Part shown: in pieces, positions 1 to 8,794 of the stretch
How positions within the stretch are numbered: position 1 is the first letter of the stretch
How the letters are laid out: the number at the start of each line of letters is the position of its first letter
Source of the DNA: Natronocalculus amylovorans
GTDB lineage: Archaea > Halobacteriota > Halobacteria > Halobacteriales > Haloferacaceae
Direction of reading: 5' to 3'
NCBI RefSeq assembly: GCF_023638035.1
Contig: NZ_JAKRVX010000007.1
Coordinates: 79,415 to 143,414, forward strand
DNA length: 64,000 bases
Position numbers and translations under genes: made by a program
The notes under the pieces: generated by a model
The model's database searches: none
The model's input: only the letters and a program-made list of their open reading frames with translations
What the model was told of the DNA's origin: nothing

Positions 1-510
1 AAGCCGATCACCGGGGCGGACAACAAAGACATCGCCAACGTCGACGTCATCAACTGAGACGGATACTTCTTCACCGTCACGGAGCAACTGTGCAGTTTCG
101 GGACGCATATCGATGAGTGACCTGATCGCCGTTCGAGAGCGGCCGATCGCATACGCCTCTAACACACCGGAGAGTGAGAACAAGAACAACAGCATCGCAC
201 CCTCAAACGGGGCACCAATAAAGAGTGCGCCAAGCGCAGCGGCAATCATCAGAAGATCAATCTCAATTGCTGGCTCCGCTAACGCTTCGACACTCGCTTT
301 GAGTCCATACCAGCCACCGAATATGTACGCAACACCGTAGCTAACCCACACAACGGTTGGATCAAAATTGAACCAGCTGCCAATCAGTCCGGTGAGCATC
401 CCACTAAATGTGAGAAGAACGAACAGAGACTGCCTCCGAAGCACCGATCGATCGGTTGCTTCCTTTGGCGAATCTTGTGTAGCCGAAACAGATTGTGAAG
501 CAGTCTCCAT
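1..510 (-). CDS. P1B-type heavy-metal ATPase, N-terminal part (runs off window)
   Basis: The frame is open from ATG at 510 to the window edge (170 residues seen). About 35 hydrophilic residues are followed by four membrane segments and the start of the actuator domain, where the sequence VRPGDRL matches the family block RPG(E/D)xIPVDG. This part of P1B ATPases exports soft or divalent metals across the cytoplasmic membrane. There is no N-terminal HMA domain or Cys-x2-Cys, unlike the copper ATPase at 5859-8270, so a Zn/Cd/Co-type specificity is possible. The selectivity residues and the DKTGT site lie outside the window, so substrate cannot be assigned. Confidence 0.85.
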   Translation of the reverse strand, partial: METASQSVSATQDSPKEATDRSVLRRQSLFVLLTFSGMLTGLIGSWFNFDPTVVWVSYGVAYIFGGWYGLKASVEALAEPAIEIDLLMIAAALGALFIGAPFEGAMLLFLFSLSGVLEAYAIGRSRTAIRSLIDMRPETAQLLRDGEEVSVSVDDVDVGDVFVVRPGDRL

Positions 511-608
511 GGAGGTATGTTGAAAACAGAGTTTGATAAGGATTTAGGTAGTAATGTCTGCAGCATACAAAGCTGTAGGGACGCGAACGGTCACGATTGT
601 CGAATGTC

Positions 609-917
609 TCATGCCGAAAATATGTATGGGTCTCGCTCGTGCCATGCAGCAAAGAGCCCAAAAGTCATCAATGTGAAAAACCCGATAAGTAAAAATCCTG
701 CACTAAGTAGCCCGATCGGGTGTGGAAATGAGATGAGCGTTCCTTGCTCAAGTCCGATCAATAGCTGAAAACCCAACCAAAAAATAAACGCAGGGAGAAA
801 ATACCGCCTACTGCGGTTAGTCTCGGTTATTTTTGGTATAATCAAGAGGATACAAATTCCGGATAGTGGAATAATGATCCCGACAAGATTCTGTTCTCCG
901 CCGACCCAATCGATCAT
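609..917 (-). CDS. Small polytopic membrane protein, function unknown
   Basis: A 102-residue protein with three hydrophobic segments (about 10-27, 37-56 and 66-90). A polar Arg-rich loop separates the first two. The spacing of a Pro-rich first helix, an arginine loop and a second helix faintly recalls the C-terminal half of cytochrome b, but I see no haem ligands and would not assign that function. It lies downstream of nosY on the same strand, about 100 bases away, and could be the last gene of the nosDFY transcript. Hydrophobicity and strand context support it as a real gene; function is not recognisable. Confidence 0.5.
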   Translation of the reverse strand: MIDWVGGEQNLVGIIIPLSGICILLIIPKITETNRSRRYFLPAFIFWLGFQLLIGLEQGTLISFPHPIGLLSAGFLLIGFFTLMTFGLFAAWHERDPYIFSA

Positions 918-1017
918 TAGCGTAGCTTTTGTGTCACAATAGCATATATTCTTTCACGTATCTCCAGTGAGAAATCCTACGCGGTCGGTAACTGATCAGA
1001 AGTTTCGTCACGATATT

Positions 1018-1842
1018 TCAGACGGTTCGGCGATGGAGAATGAGCGTTGCAGAAATAAGCGAGAAGATTGTCCACGCGAACAATCCAGCAACGCTCGTAA
1101 TTGGTGACCCGTAGCCGCTTTCGGAGGCAGCAGTGACTGCAATCACCGTCTCAAAGACCGCACCACGGTACGCACTGTTCGGTGCGATCGCCAGTGCATT
1201 CAAGAGATCTGCTTCTGCGATCCAGCCATCAGTGAGCCCAAGAATGATTGCTGCATCACCAGCAACCACAACAAGCACAACGGCCCCAACAGCAAGTGCG
1301 ATCGCGGTCAGTGTCGATTGTGCAGCAACCGACATCAACAGAACGATCGCCAGTAATGCAAGCGCAAACACCAGCGTAAGCACAATAAATCGGGCAAACA
1401 GCAGTGGGGAGTCTAAGCCAGTGTGAGTCGCAAAAATACTGGTATCCGGCCCCGATGAAAACGAAACCAACAGCAACGTCGCGAGTAGCCCACTCCCGAG
1501 GATTACTGACAGAACAACCGCTCGTCCAGCATAGATTGCAAATACGTACACCGATGATGGAACGTCGTATGTTTTCAACACCGCTAACTCGCCGCGTTCA
1601 AGATCCGAGACCACACTTCGGTAGCCGATCGCAATCGCAAGCACGGGGACAAGCACCTCAAGCGGGAGCAAAAGATCGACAACTGTTGGAACGTATCCAG
1701 TGGCAGCGCCACCACCACCAGCAGTTAATGCAAGCAGAAGACCAATGACGCCCACAGTGATGAGATAGTATACACGTGTGCGCATCGCTGTTTTGAGTTC
1801 ACGTTTAAAGAGTGCAAAAAACGTTGAAACAATCGTACTCAT
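1018..1842 (-). CDS. nosY: NosY-like ABC-2 type permease
   Basis: A 274-residue membrane protein with six predicted helices, of the ABC-2/NosY family. It starts with a short cytoplasmic stretch rich in basic residues (FKRELKTAMRTRVYY), typical of NosY and of ABC-2 permeases that follow a NosF. The start codon overlaps the stop of nosF by 4 bases (1839-1842), so the two are translationally coupled. With NosF it should form the membrane transporter that supports NosD outside the cell. In bacteria NosDFY serves metal-centre assembly of N2O reductase. Here the neighbours are oxidase genes, so a role in oxidase copper-centre assembly is an inference. Confidence 0.9.
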   Translation of the reverse strand: MSTIVSTFFALFKRELKTAMRTRVYYLITVGVIGLLLALTAGGGGAATGYVPTVVDLLLPLEVLVPVLAIAIGYRSVVSDLERGELAVLKTYDVPSSVYVFAIYAGRAVVLSVILGSGLLATLLLVSFSSGPDTSIFATHTGLDSPLLFARFIVLTLVFALALLAIVLLMSVAAQSTLTAIALAVGAVVLVVVAGDAAIILGLTDGWIAEADLLNALAIAPNSAYRGAVFETVIAVTAASESGYGSPITSVAGLFAWTIFSLISATLILHRRTV

Positions 1843-2606
1843 TGGGTGACCTCCGTATTCGTTTGCGGTGTCTCAGTTGCTGTGACCGCATCATAGACCT
1901 CCCACAAGTCGGCCACACTGTGTGTTTGACACAGCTGTTGTGGTGGCCCTTGTGCGGCGATCTGTTTGTCGTGAAGGAGAATGACTGTATCCGCATATCG
2001 TTCAACAAGCGCGAGGTCGTGTGAACTCACGATCACAGCAGTACCACGTTCAGCAAGTTGTGCGGTGATCTCGAATGCTTTTGTTCCCATTGTTGGATCC
2101 AGCCCGCTTGCTGGTTCGTCGAAGATCACAGCCGGCGGGTTACCCACAACGGACTGTGCAATACCAAGCAAGCGTGTCATTCCACCCGACAGCGCCTCAA
2201 CAGGCCGATTTCTGACGTCATAGAGATCAACCTGTGTGAGCAACTCTTTCGTGTCAGTTGGGGTTTCAAGCAACGACGCATAGAACGAGATCGTCTCTTC
2301 GACAGTGAAATGGGGCCGGAATGCAGGTTGCTGTGGGAGGTAGCCGATCGGCCGCTCAACAGCGGGACCGGCGTACTCAACGTTTCCAGCCGTGGGCTCG
2401 AGATGGCCAAGCAAGAGCCGCAACAGCGTGGTTTTTCCGGTCCCATTTGGGCCGATCAGTGCGGTCACGCTTCCCGCATGAACGGTCAGATCGATCGAAT
2501 CAAGAACCGTTAGTTCGCTGTACTGCTTTGTGAGGTCGGTCGCACGAAGAACAGCCTCTTGAGACGTGGCTGCTGGTCGAGTGTTGGTAGATTGTTGCTT
2601 ACTCAT
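1839..2606 (-). CDS. nosF: NosF-like ABC transporter ATPase
   Basis: A 255-residue ABC ATPase. Walker A is GPNGTGKTT at residues 52-60, the Q-loop region is YLPQQP, the signature is LSGGMTRLLG, and Walker B is AVIFDEPASGLDP followed by the switch histidine in SSHD. The ATG at 2606 gives the family length; a longer frame upstream only reads into nosD. The start overlaps the nosD stop by 8 bases and the stop overlaps the nosY start by 4, giving a tight nosD-nosF-nosY operon. It energises the NosY membrane partner. Confidence 0.93.
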   Translation of the reverse strand: MSKQQSTNTRPAATSQEAVLRATDLTKQYSELTVLDSIDLTVHAGSVTALIGPNGTGKTTLLRLLLGHLEPTAGNVEYAGPAVERPIGYLPQQPAFRPHFTVEETISFYASLLETPTDTKELLTQVDLYDVRNRPVEALSGGMTRLLGIAQSVVGNPPAVIFDEPASGLDPTMGTKAFEITAQLAERGTAVIVSSHDLALVERYADTVILLHDKQIAAQGPPQQLCQTHSVADLWEVYDAVTATETPQTNTEVTQ

Positions 2607-4545
2607 CAGTCGAATCTGTCGTGTTGTGTGTTGCGGCGTCGATACCGTGTTCAGAAACGGCCTCCGCGATTTCATACAGCTGTGGATTCTGCGGTTCGGT
2701 TTGTGGGTATGGGTCAAGAATGCTTCCCGATCGGAGCCCGGGTGTTGAGCCTTGGAGTGCACGAAGCCCAACCGTCACCGGTGATTCAGCAACGGTTGTT
2801 CGGGCAGTCGATCGGTGCAATTGCCCATCAACAGGATCGGTTGGGGAGTATGCCCTGTCATATGTGCCATCAGTTGCGTCTCCATACGCACCCTCCCAGT
2901 AGTTACCCTGTGTTCCGTCAGCCCAGATCCGGAGTGGCCCAGCGCTTGAACCGGCATGCTGGTCATTTCCAACAAAATCATTGCTGTGAATAGTACTCGT
3001 TGCCAGGACAGAGCCGGTTCGCATCCCATACTCATTGTCACGAACAACGTTGTGTTCATACAGGGACGAAACAGCGCTCGTCGTGATTCCAACACGCGTA
3101 TCCACAGCAACATTGTGTGCAATGTAGGAGTACGAGCCGCTTGTCGAAATCCCATTTGAGGTGTTTGTAACGATATTTCCGACGATCGCATTCCGAGATG
3201 GGCTTGTCATAATCGTGACGCCGCCATACTCCTGGTCGGCGAATGTATTGTCTGCGATCATCGCATCAGAGGTGTGCATGAGGTGAACACCGTAGCGGTT
3301 TGCTCGGAAGTCGTTGTTCCGAATAACCGTTTCCGGAGAGCGGTGCAGATAGATCCCATCCCGCCCGGCAGTAAACTGTGAGTCTTCAACGACGGCAGAC
3401 GATCGCATGATCATCACGCCCATGAAGCTGTCTCGCCACACCTCAGTGCCAGTGACAGCCACGTTGTGGACGGCCGAGTTGTTGCTGTCGCGAAGGAGGA
3501 TGCCGTTTGCATCGGTGTGTGGGACAGTAACGTTTGTAACGAGTGTGCCCGGTGCATCAACCGCTGCGATCGCTGCATCTCCATGGCCGTATCCAAGTTC
3601 GATGTTTGTGTCCCAGTCGTCATCGCCGGTTACCACATCCGGGTTCCGCGTTCGGTCACCAACACCCGTTACAGTGATACCATCAACGGCAACGTCCGCC
3701 GCGTTGATATTGATGACGCTCCCGTTTTCATCACCTTCGACAGTTGCACCGTGTCCACGGAGCGTCACTGATTTGTTGATGTTAATCGGGCCCTCGTATG
3801 TACCTGGATCAAGCACAACCGTTGTTTCAGCCGTTGCAGTGTCGAGTGCCGTCTGGAGATCATCATCCGGAGAGACAGTGATCTCGGCTGGTCGATCCAG
3901 CAGTTGCAATCGATCAGTGACTCGCTCATCAGCGGTGTCACCCTGACTGTCTACGCGATCGCGGACGAGCGATGCATCATCAACATCGTGCGATTGAGCG
4001 GTGAACGCATCCCATGAAACCACCTCACCACCATATGTGTCGGTGAATTCGGTAGCTTGCTCTTGATCTGCAAATGGAATCGCAACCGATCCAGCAGGTG
4101 TCCGTGCATCGCTATCAACAACGTAGACTGCATCCTGTGCAAATACCCATTCAGTTCTGCGATCGGTTTCAATATATCCCTCAGCAGTGAGTTCAATGCC
4201 TGTATCAGCGTAGTCTGAAACGTAGGTAACGATCGGATAGCCGAACTGCTGTTCGCGTGCGGGGTCATCAAATGATGCGGCAGCAGTCTCAATCCCGTAG
4301 TAGCCAATGACGTACTGATACTGCGAGTAGAACACTTGTGTACGAGGCACACTTTCCTGCGAATCGATCTCTTCATGCACCTCAGATGCAAACCCGATCG
4401 ACCGTGTATCCTCGAATGGGACTGGGTCAGGAACCGCAGAATCCGCACTGACCACAAACACCCCCACAGAGAGGAGACAGACAAGGAGAAACCCGATAAC
4501 AAGCGTGCGTGGTCCCCTTGGAAGCCACGACAATTCGATTCCCAT
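2599..4545 (-). CDS. nosD: NosD-like beta-helix protein with an N-terminal NosL-like domain
   Basis: A 648-residue exported protein. Residues 13-34 form a signal or anchor helix. Residues about 120-185 resemble the second half of NosL (an Asp-Ala-x-Tyr-Val-Val stretch, then IPFADQEQATEF and YGGEV), closely paralleling the NosL lipoprotein at 12616-13194. Residues about 215-560 are a right-handed parallel beta-helix with CASH/NosD repeats rich in Asn and Gly, ending in the GNYW motif usual for NosD. The NosL metal motif (Cys-x2-Cys-x-Met) is absent. NosD acts outside the membrane in copper-centre maturation with NosF and NosY, which follow in the same operon. Confidence 0.9.
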   Translation of the reverse strand: MGIELSWLPRGPRTLVIGFLLVCLLSVGVFVVSADSAVPDPVPFEDTRSIGFASEVHEEIDSQESVPRTQVFYSQYQYVIGYYGIETAAASFDDPAREQQFGYPIVTYVSDYADTGIELTAEGYIETDRRTEWVFAQDAVYVVDSDARTPAGSVAIPFADQEQATEFTDTYGGEVVSWDAFTAQSHDVDDASLVRDRVDSQGDTADERVTDRLQLLDRPAEITVSPDDDLQTALDTATAETTVVLDPGTYEGPININKSVTLRGHGATVEGDENGSVININAADVAVDGITVTGVGDRTRNPDVVTGDDDWDTNIELGYGHGDAAIAAVDAPGTLVTNVTVPHTDANGILLRDSNNSAVHNVAVTGTEVWRDSFMGVMIMRSSAVVEDSQFTAGRDGIYLHRSPETVIRNNDFRANRYGVHLMHTSDAMIADNTFADQEYGGVTIMTSPSRNAIVGNIVTNTSNGISTSGSYSYIAHNVAVDTRVGITTSAVSSLYEHNVVRDNEYGMRTGSVLATSTIHSNDFVGNDQHAGSSAGPLRIWADGTQGNYWEGAYGDATDGTYDRAYSPTDPVDGQLHRSTARTTVAESPVTVGLRALQGSTPGLRSGSILDPYPQTEPQNPQLYEIAEAVSEHGIDAATHNTTDSTDE

Positions 4546-4662
4546 ATAGGACGTTTGTGACGCAGTGGTTTATCATATCTGGTGCAACAGTCGAAACCCA
4601 ATAAAACAGAATTGTACCACAATGCGCGCGTAACGAGCAACAGGTTTAATACAATAGACTTT

Positions 4663-4676
4663 GTATTGTGCAATAC
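4663..4676. promoter_or_regulatory. Dyad in the tusA promoter (GTATTGTGCAATAC)
   Basis: The arms GTATTG and CAATAC are perfect inverted repeats separated by two bases, 13 bases upstream of the tusA start codon. A TATA-like TTTAATAC lies just before it at 4645-4652. The inner ten bases ATTGTGCAAT recur before the SCO1 gene (14655-14664) and, reversed, before the DUF7512/TauE pair (13335-13344). This looks like a transcription-factor operator overlapping the transcription start. Confidence 0.5.
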
Positions 4677-4689
4677 ACCCAATAATACA

Positions 4690-4947
4690 ATGTCAGTAGA
4701 ATACGAAATCTCAGAAACACTTGATGTAAAAGGACTCAGTTGCCCAATGCCGATCGTCAAAACAAAACAGGCGATCGATCCGCTTTCAGCTGGCGATGTG
4801 CTGGAGGTTATTTCCACAGATTCCGGCAGTATGAGCGATATCAGAGGCTGGGCAGATGGAACGGGCGGCGTCGAATTGCTAGATCAAAAAGAGGGCGAAG
4901 ACGGTGGCGATGCCGTGTTCAAACACTACGTCAAAAAGACGGAATAG
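4690..4947 (+). CDS. tusA: TusA-family sulfurtransferase
   Basis: An 85-residue TusA/SirA-like sulfur carrier. The conserved GLSCPMPIVKTKQAI block holds the persulfide-carrying cysteine in the Cys-Pro-x-Pro motif, and the C-terminal half keeps the family beta-alpha-beta pattern (DVLEVISTDSGS). The ATG at 4690 gives normal family length. The next gene, a DsrE2-type protein, begins two bases after the stop, so both form one operon. TusA-DsrE2 pairs shuttle sulfane sulfur in the cytoplasm. The promoter dyad at 4663-4676 suggests regulation shared with TauE and SCO1. Confidence 0.92.
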   Translation: MSVEYEISETLDVKGLSCPMPIVKTKQAIDPLSAGDVLEVISTDSGSMSDIRGWADGTGGVELLDQKEGEDGGDAVFKHYVKKTE

Positions 4948-4949
4948 AA

Positions 4950-5516
4950 ATGAGTACTGATACGCCTACCGCAGATGGGGCCGATACTGCACTCGCTGCT
5001 CGAATTGAAGCCTTAGAGCAAGAGATTGCAGCGCTCAAGGCAGAGGCTAGCAACGATCAAAAGAAAATGACGATCGTTGCAACGCAAGGCTCCTTCGACA
5101 TGGCATACCCACCGCTCATCCTTGCAAGTACGGCAGCAGCATTTGGCTGGGAGGTCGTTGTCTTCCATACCTTCTGGGGCCTCGACATTCTTCACGAAAA
5201 GAAGTCGAAGAACCTCAAACTCAGTGCCGTTGGAAATCCAAGCATGCCGATGCCAAACGCACTTGCCGCACTTCCAGGCATGGATTCGATGGCAACTCGG
5301 ATGATGGAAAAACGGATCAAAGAAAACGGCACCGCAACGATCGAAGAGCTGATCGACCTCTCGCTTGAGACCGGTGTCGATCTGCAGGCGTGTCAGATGA
5401 CGATCGAGCTCATGGAATACGACGAGGACGACTTCTACGATGGCGTCACAACTGGCGTGGGCGCGGCAACTGCACTCAATCACATGGCTGAATCCGACGT
5501 CCAACTCCTCGTCTGA
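4950..5516 (+). CDS. DsrE/DsrF/DrsH-like (DsrE2) sulfur-relay protein
   Basis: A 188-residue protein with an N-terminal coiled-coil-like segment (LAARIEALEQEIAALKAEA) followed by a DsrE2 domain. Features of the family include ATQGSFDMAYPPLILASTAAA, the Phe-His-Thr-Phe-Trp-Gly-Leu segment, Met/Pro-rich loop SMPMPNALAALPGMD, and a conserved cysteine in DLQACQMTIELM that probably carries persulfide. The ATG at 4950 follows the tusA stop by two bases. It should pass sulfur to or from TusA, which is consistent with the nearby TauE-type exporters. The exact donor is unknown. Confidence 0.9.
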   Translation: MSTDTPTADGADTALAARIEALEQEIAALKAEASNDQKKMTIVATQGSFDMAYPPLILASTAAAFGWEVVVFHTFWGLDILHEKKSKNLKLSAVGNPSMPMPNALAALPGMDSMATRMMEKRIKENGTATIEELIDLSLETGVDLQACQMTIELMEYDEDDFYDGVTTGVGAATALNHMAESDVQLLV

Positions 5517-5591
5517 GACAACGGCGATTAGCTACTCGTACGTGTCACTCTTCTTCAATAAAACTGAACAACGAGTGGTAACACAGCCTCG

Positions 5592-5831
5592 TTAGGGCTG
5601 TCGATCGAGTTCGTCTGCCTGTTCTTGGATATCTGCAATCTCTTGAGAGAGTGCAGTATCAGCACTACCGTGTGATTCTCGAACTGAGAGATCAAGCGGT
5701 GAGGGAACGAACTGAGTCTCGTCTTCTTCCTCGTCTCCCGGTTCCGCTTCAGTTCGTTGGTGGAGGCGGAAGCTCTGAAGGAATCGTTCCCAAAGTGTAG
5801 CGGGCATGAGAGGTAATACGATCATTTGCAT
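5592..5831 (-). CDS. Small acidic protein downstream of copA, unknown
   Basis: A 79-residue frame lying 27 bases downstream of copA on the same strand. An amphipathic or hydrophobic start (MPATLWERFLQSFRL) is followed by a highly acidic linker (EAEPGDEEEDE) and a C-terminal helix rich in Glu, Gln and Asp. No metal ligands or known domain are visible. A start at the internal Met at 5807 would trim eight residues. The acidic composition and copA linkage favour a real gene, perhaps an accessory of the Cu+ ATPase, but this is not demonstrated. Confidence 0.55.
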   Translation of the reverse strand: MQMIVLPLMPATLWERFLQSFRLHQRTEAEPGDEEEDETQFVPSPLDLSVRESHGSADTALSQEIADIQEQADELDRQP

Positions 5832-5858
5832 AATAAATGTTGTACGCCGTTCGATCGC

Positions 5859-8270
5859 CTATTCAAGCGATCGGAGCGTCGAATTGAGGACGACAAGCAA
5901 ACTGCTTGCACCCATTGCCAGCGCAGCAAGCAGTGGATTCAACAATCCAAAGACGGCGAGCGGTATCGCAACCGCATTGTAGAAGAACGCCCAGCCAAGG
6001 TTCTGCCTGATCCGTTTTCTGGTATTCGTTGCAATGGTAAAGAGGCGAGGAACCGACTCCAGATTTCCATCGATCACGATCGCATCACCAGCATCCGTTG
6101 CAAGTTTTGTTCCGGTGGCAAGCGCAATACCTAGATCAGCGGCTGCAAGCGCCGGCGCATCGTTGCTCCCATCACCGACCATTGCAACACGACCTCGACT
6201 TTTGAGTCGCGTTATGGTTGCTGCTTTTGCCTCCGGGGGGACCTCCGAAAAGACGTGATCGACAAGCGGATGTGACTCAAAGCGTGTTGTCGCCGCCGCA
6301 TCGTCGCCAGTAAGCAATACAATCTCTCGATCCTGTTCGGCGAGCGCTTCAATGACCGACTCCCACTCGGGTTTTGGCTCGTCGCCAACTGCAATAACGC
6401 CCTGTATCTCGTGAGCCCAGCCAACAACGACAGCAACCGACCCAGCCTCAGTGATCGCTTTTGCTTCAGCACGGTATCCGTTTGGGTCATACCAGTCAGT
6501 CGAGAACGCCGCTGGATGTCCAACCAAGAGATCGTGACCATCAACTGAGCCACGAACACCTCGATCAAACGTCTGGATGTTCGAGACGCCCTGATCAGCA
6601 GCAGATCCACTCTGTGGGTGTGAAACTATCTTTCCACCGTCAGTAGCGGTCTGTGTTTCCGAGCGCGTTTCAGCGGCTGCTGCAGCAACGATCGCATCGG
6701 CAATCGGATGCGCGGACGCTCGTTCGACTGCGGCAGCCAGTGAAAGAACCGTTTCAGGCTCATCGGCGATCGTTTCGGTTACTTGCATCTCGCCGCTTGT
6801 GAGCGTCCCAGTTTTATCGAGTGCAATCACATCAACATCGGTTGAATCTTCAAACACCGTCTCGGATGCAATGACAATCCCATTTGTAGCTGCAGTTTTG
6901 ATCCCACGTGCAACCGCAAGCGGTGTTGCTAATCCAAGTGCACACGGGCAGGATACAATAATCACCGTCAGCCCAACAAGGAGCGAAGTTGTGATTGACG
7001 CGCCAAACGCGACCATCGCAACAACAGTCACAACGGCGATCGTAATCACCAACGGGACAAAGATCGTTGCCAGTTTATCGGCAAATCGTTGCACGCCCGG
7101 GGAGCTACTTTGTATCTCCCACAGCAGTTCGACAATCCGATCGAGTGCACTCGAAGCATCCGCCGCAACAGTCATTGTAAGCGGTTGATCAGTAACGACG
7201 GTGCCACCACGAACTGCATCACCGGGTCGCTTTGTTCTGGGAATGGATTCTCCCGTGACAAGCGCTTCATCAACGGCTGCGACACCGGTTTTAACCGTTC
7301 CATCAACTGGAATACGATCGCCAGGACGAACAAGGAGCTCATCCCCTGATTCAACTGCTTCAATGGGAATCGTCTCTCCGTCGGGCCGCCTCGCATCTGC
7401 AACTTGGATCGCAGTCAGATCTGTGAGAAGATCAGATGCACGCTGCTTGATTGCAGACTCGTAATAGTTCCCGAGAGTAACTACCAGAATGATTGCCACC
7501 GTAACGTCGAAATAGAGATCCGTCCGTCCGAGGGCCATCGCAAGCGTACTGTACCCGTAGGATCCGACAGCGGCGATCGACACAAGCAGATCCATATTCG
7601 CATGTCCTGCTTTGAGACTCACATACGCGCCGCGAAGAATAGGGTATCCCGTATAAAAGAGCACAAGCGATGTGAGAAGCCAGATTTGGGTGAACAGATA
7701 GAGCCCATCAAACCCGGTTAGATCAACAAGCGGTTCGTAACCGAAGTATGTAGGGTACAAAAACAGAACGTACCACACCATCGTCATCATTCCGAACAGC
7801 CCACCGCCAATGAGGAACTTCACAACGGCAACATCACCAGGGACAGGATCATCGGAATGGATCGATCGTGGGCGGGCAGTGTAGCCATATCCGGAGACGG
7901 TCTCGGGGATCGCATCATCCGTGACTGTTTCTGGGTCGTAGCCTATTTTGAGTGTATCTGTCGCGTAGCTTGCCTGCGCAGTTTCGATACCGTCATGTGA
8001 AACTGCAGTCGACTCAAGAAACGCTTCACATGTTGCACAGTGCATTCCATCAACACTGAGGTAGATGTTTTCCGCTGCTTCGGTTGCGTCCGAATCATCA
8101 GGTGAGAGCTGGTCTCGGATCTCTGTTGGGTCTGCATCTTCGATCGTAGACGCATCTAACACACGTGCAACTTCTAAACACCCCCGACAGCAGTAGCTGC
8201 CGTCCGTGTCGTCGCTACGGTATGGTTCGGCTGGCGTTGGAAGCTCACAAAGCGTACAGTTTGTCCCCAT
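5859..8270 (-). CDS. copA: Cu+-exporting P1B ATPase, FixI/CcoI-like
   Basis: An 803-residue P-type ATPase. The first 35 residues carry a Cys cluster (C5, C8, C27, C28, C31) typical of the metal-binding extension found in FixI/CcoI, followed by an HMA domain with GMHCATC (C78, C81). Later come TGES, the Cu-site SCPCALG in the sixth membrane helix, DKTGTLT with the phosphorylated Asp, and GDGSNDAPAL. FixI-type pumps send Cu+ out of the cytoplasm for oxidase assembly rather than detoxification, which fits the adjoining ba3 oxidase operon. The gene starts close behind a palindrome at 8278-8292. Confidence 0.95.
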   Translation of the reverse strand: MGTNCTLCELPTPAEPYRSDDTDGSYCCRGCLEVARVLDASTIEDADPTEIRDQLSPDDSDATEAAENIYLSVDGMHCATCEAFLESTAVSHDGIETAQASYATDTLKIGYDPETVTDDAIPETVSGYGYTARPRSIHSDDPVPGDVAVVKFLIGGGLFGMMTMVWYVLFLYPTYFGYEPLVDLTGFDGLYLFTQIWLLTSLVLFYTGYPILRGAYVSLKAGHANMDLLVSIAAVGSYGYSTLAMALGRTDLYFDVTVAIILVVTLGNYYESAIKQRASDLLTDLTAIQVADARRPDGETIPIEAVESGDELLVRPGDRIPVDGTVKTGVAAVDEALVTGESIPRTKRPGDAVRGGTVVTDQPLTMTVAADASSALDRIVELLWEIQSSSPGVQRFADKLATIFVPLVITIAVVTVVAMVAFGASITTSLLVGLTVIIVSCPCALGLATPLAVARGIKTAATNGIVIASETVFEDSTDVDVIALDKTGTLTSGEMQVTETIADEPETVLSLAAAVERASAHPIADAIVAAAAAETRSETQTATDGGKIVSHPQSGSAADQGVSNIQTFDRGVRGSVDGHDLLVGHPAAFSTDWYDPNGYRAEAKAITEAGSVAVVVGWAHEIQGVIAVGDEPKPEWESVIEALAEQDREIVLLTGDDAAATTRFESHPLVDHVFSEVPPEAKAATITRLKSRGRVAMVGDGSNDAPALAAADLGIALATGTKLATDAGDAIVIDGNLESVPRLFTIATNTRKRIRQNLGWAFFYNAVAIPLAVFGLLNPLLAALAMGASSLLVVLNSTLRSLE

Positions 8271-8277
8271 TGATAAT

Positions 8278-8292
8278 TTGTATATTATACAA
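8278..8292. promoter_or_regulatory. Palindrome in the copA promoter
   Basis: TTGTATA and TATACAA flank one base, seven bases upstream of the copA start on the minus strand. It contains TATA-like sequence and would overlap a leaderless transcription start, so it may be an operator or simply a symmetric AT-rich core promoter. Confidence 0.35.
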
Positions 8293-8349
8293 GATTCAAA
8301 TCGGCGTCTGCTGTTTTAGTACTGTCAAAGTAGTATTGTGTGTGTTTCT

Positions 8350-8532
8350 TTACTGGGTAGTGGTGTGTATAGAATTGTCCGTCGGACTAAATGCTATATA
8401 GAGTGAAATCGTGATGAGCACAACGTTTACCAGTGCAATAGTGACGACAATATCTGGCGTGAATATAATATACGCAAGAATCGCAGGTATTGTACCTAAC
8501 CCTATGAGTGACGCCTTTCGTGGACTGAGCAT
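8350..8532 (-). CDS. Small cox-cluster membrane protein
   Basis: A 60-residue protein with two membrane helices (about 8-25 and 28-47) separated by a tight Pro-Asp turn, opening with LSPRKASLIGLGTIPA. It resembles the short membrane proteins that haloarchaeal genomes carry beside ba3-type oxidase operons and annotate as cox cluster proteins. The ATG at 8532 was chosen because it places the conserved start just before the first helix. It is divergent from the oxidase operon and shares the short intergenic region with it. The biochemical role is unknown. Confidence 0.7.
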   Translation of the reverse strand: MLSPRKASLIGLGTIPAILAYIIFTPDIVVTIALVNVVLITISLYIAFSPTDNSIHTTTQ

Positions 8533-8635
8533 TATTCGTTGATACGCTTCCAGTACTAAAACCTGCATGATGGATTCTCAGGCGATGAGAATATCCCCGA
8601 TCTTTATTGTTTGTTATTTGCAATACTCGATAAAC

Positions 8636-8794
8636 ATGTCTGGTGATGCAGTCGTTACTGAAATTGATCATGATGAGTTCAATCCTCGAGGTACCCTTGC
8701 ATTAATATTGGTCTATTTTGCCATTCTTGTCGTAATGTGGGTCTTCATGTACTTTGTAGAGTTCCTTGGAAACGATCTCACTGTCATTGGATAG
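8636..8794 (+). CDS. ba3-type oxidase small subunit (CbaD/IIa-like)
   Basis: A 52-residue single-helix protein. A short cytoplasmic segment (about 18 residues, including DHDEFNPRGT) precedes one helix (residues 20-40), as in subunit IIa of ba3 oxidase and haloarchaeal CbaD. It is the first gene of the oxidase operon: the stop at 8794 abuts the ATG of subunit II at 8795. The ATG at 8636 is preferred over upstream codons because it gives the family length. Assignment rests on size, topology and position. Confidence 0.75.
   Translation: MSGDAVVTEIDHDEFNPRGTLALILVYFAILVVMWVFMYFVEFLGNDLTVIG

Noticed and set aside
1018..4545. Complete N2O reductase (nos) cluster
   Set aside because: No gene with NosZ-like CuZ His motifs is present in the window; the accessory genes alone do not show N2O reduction.
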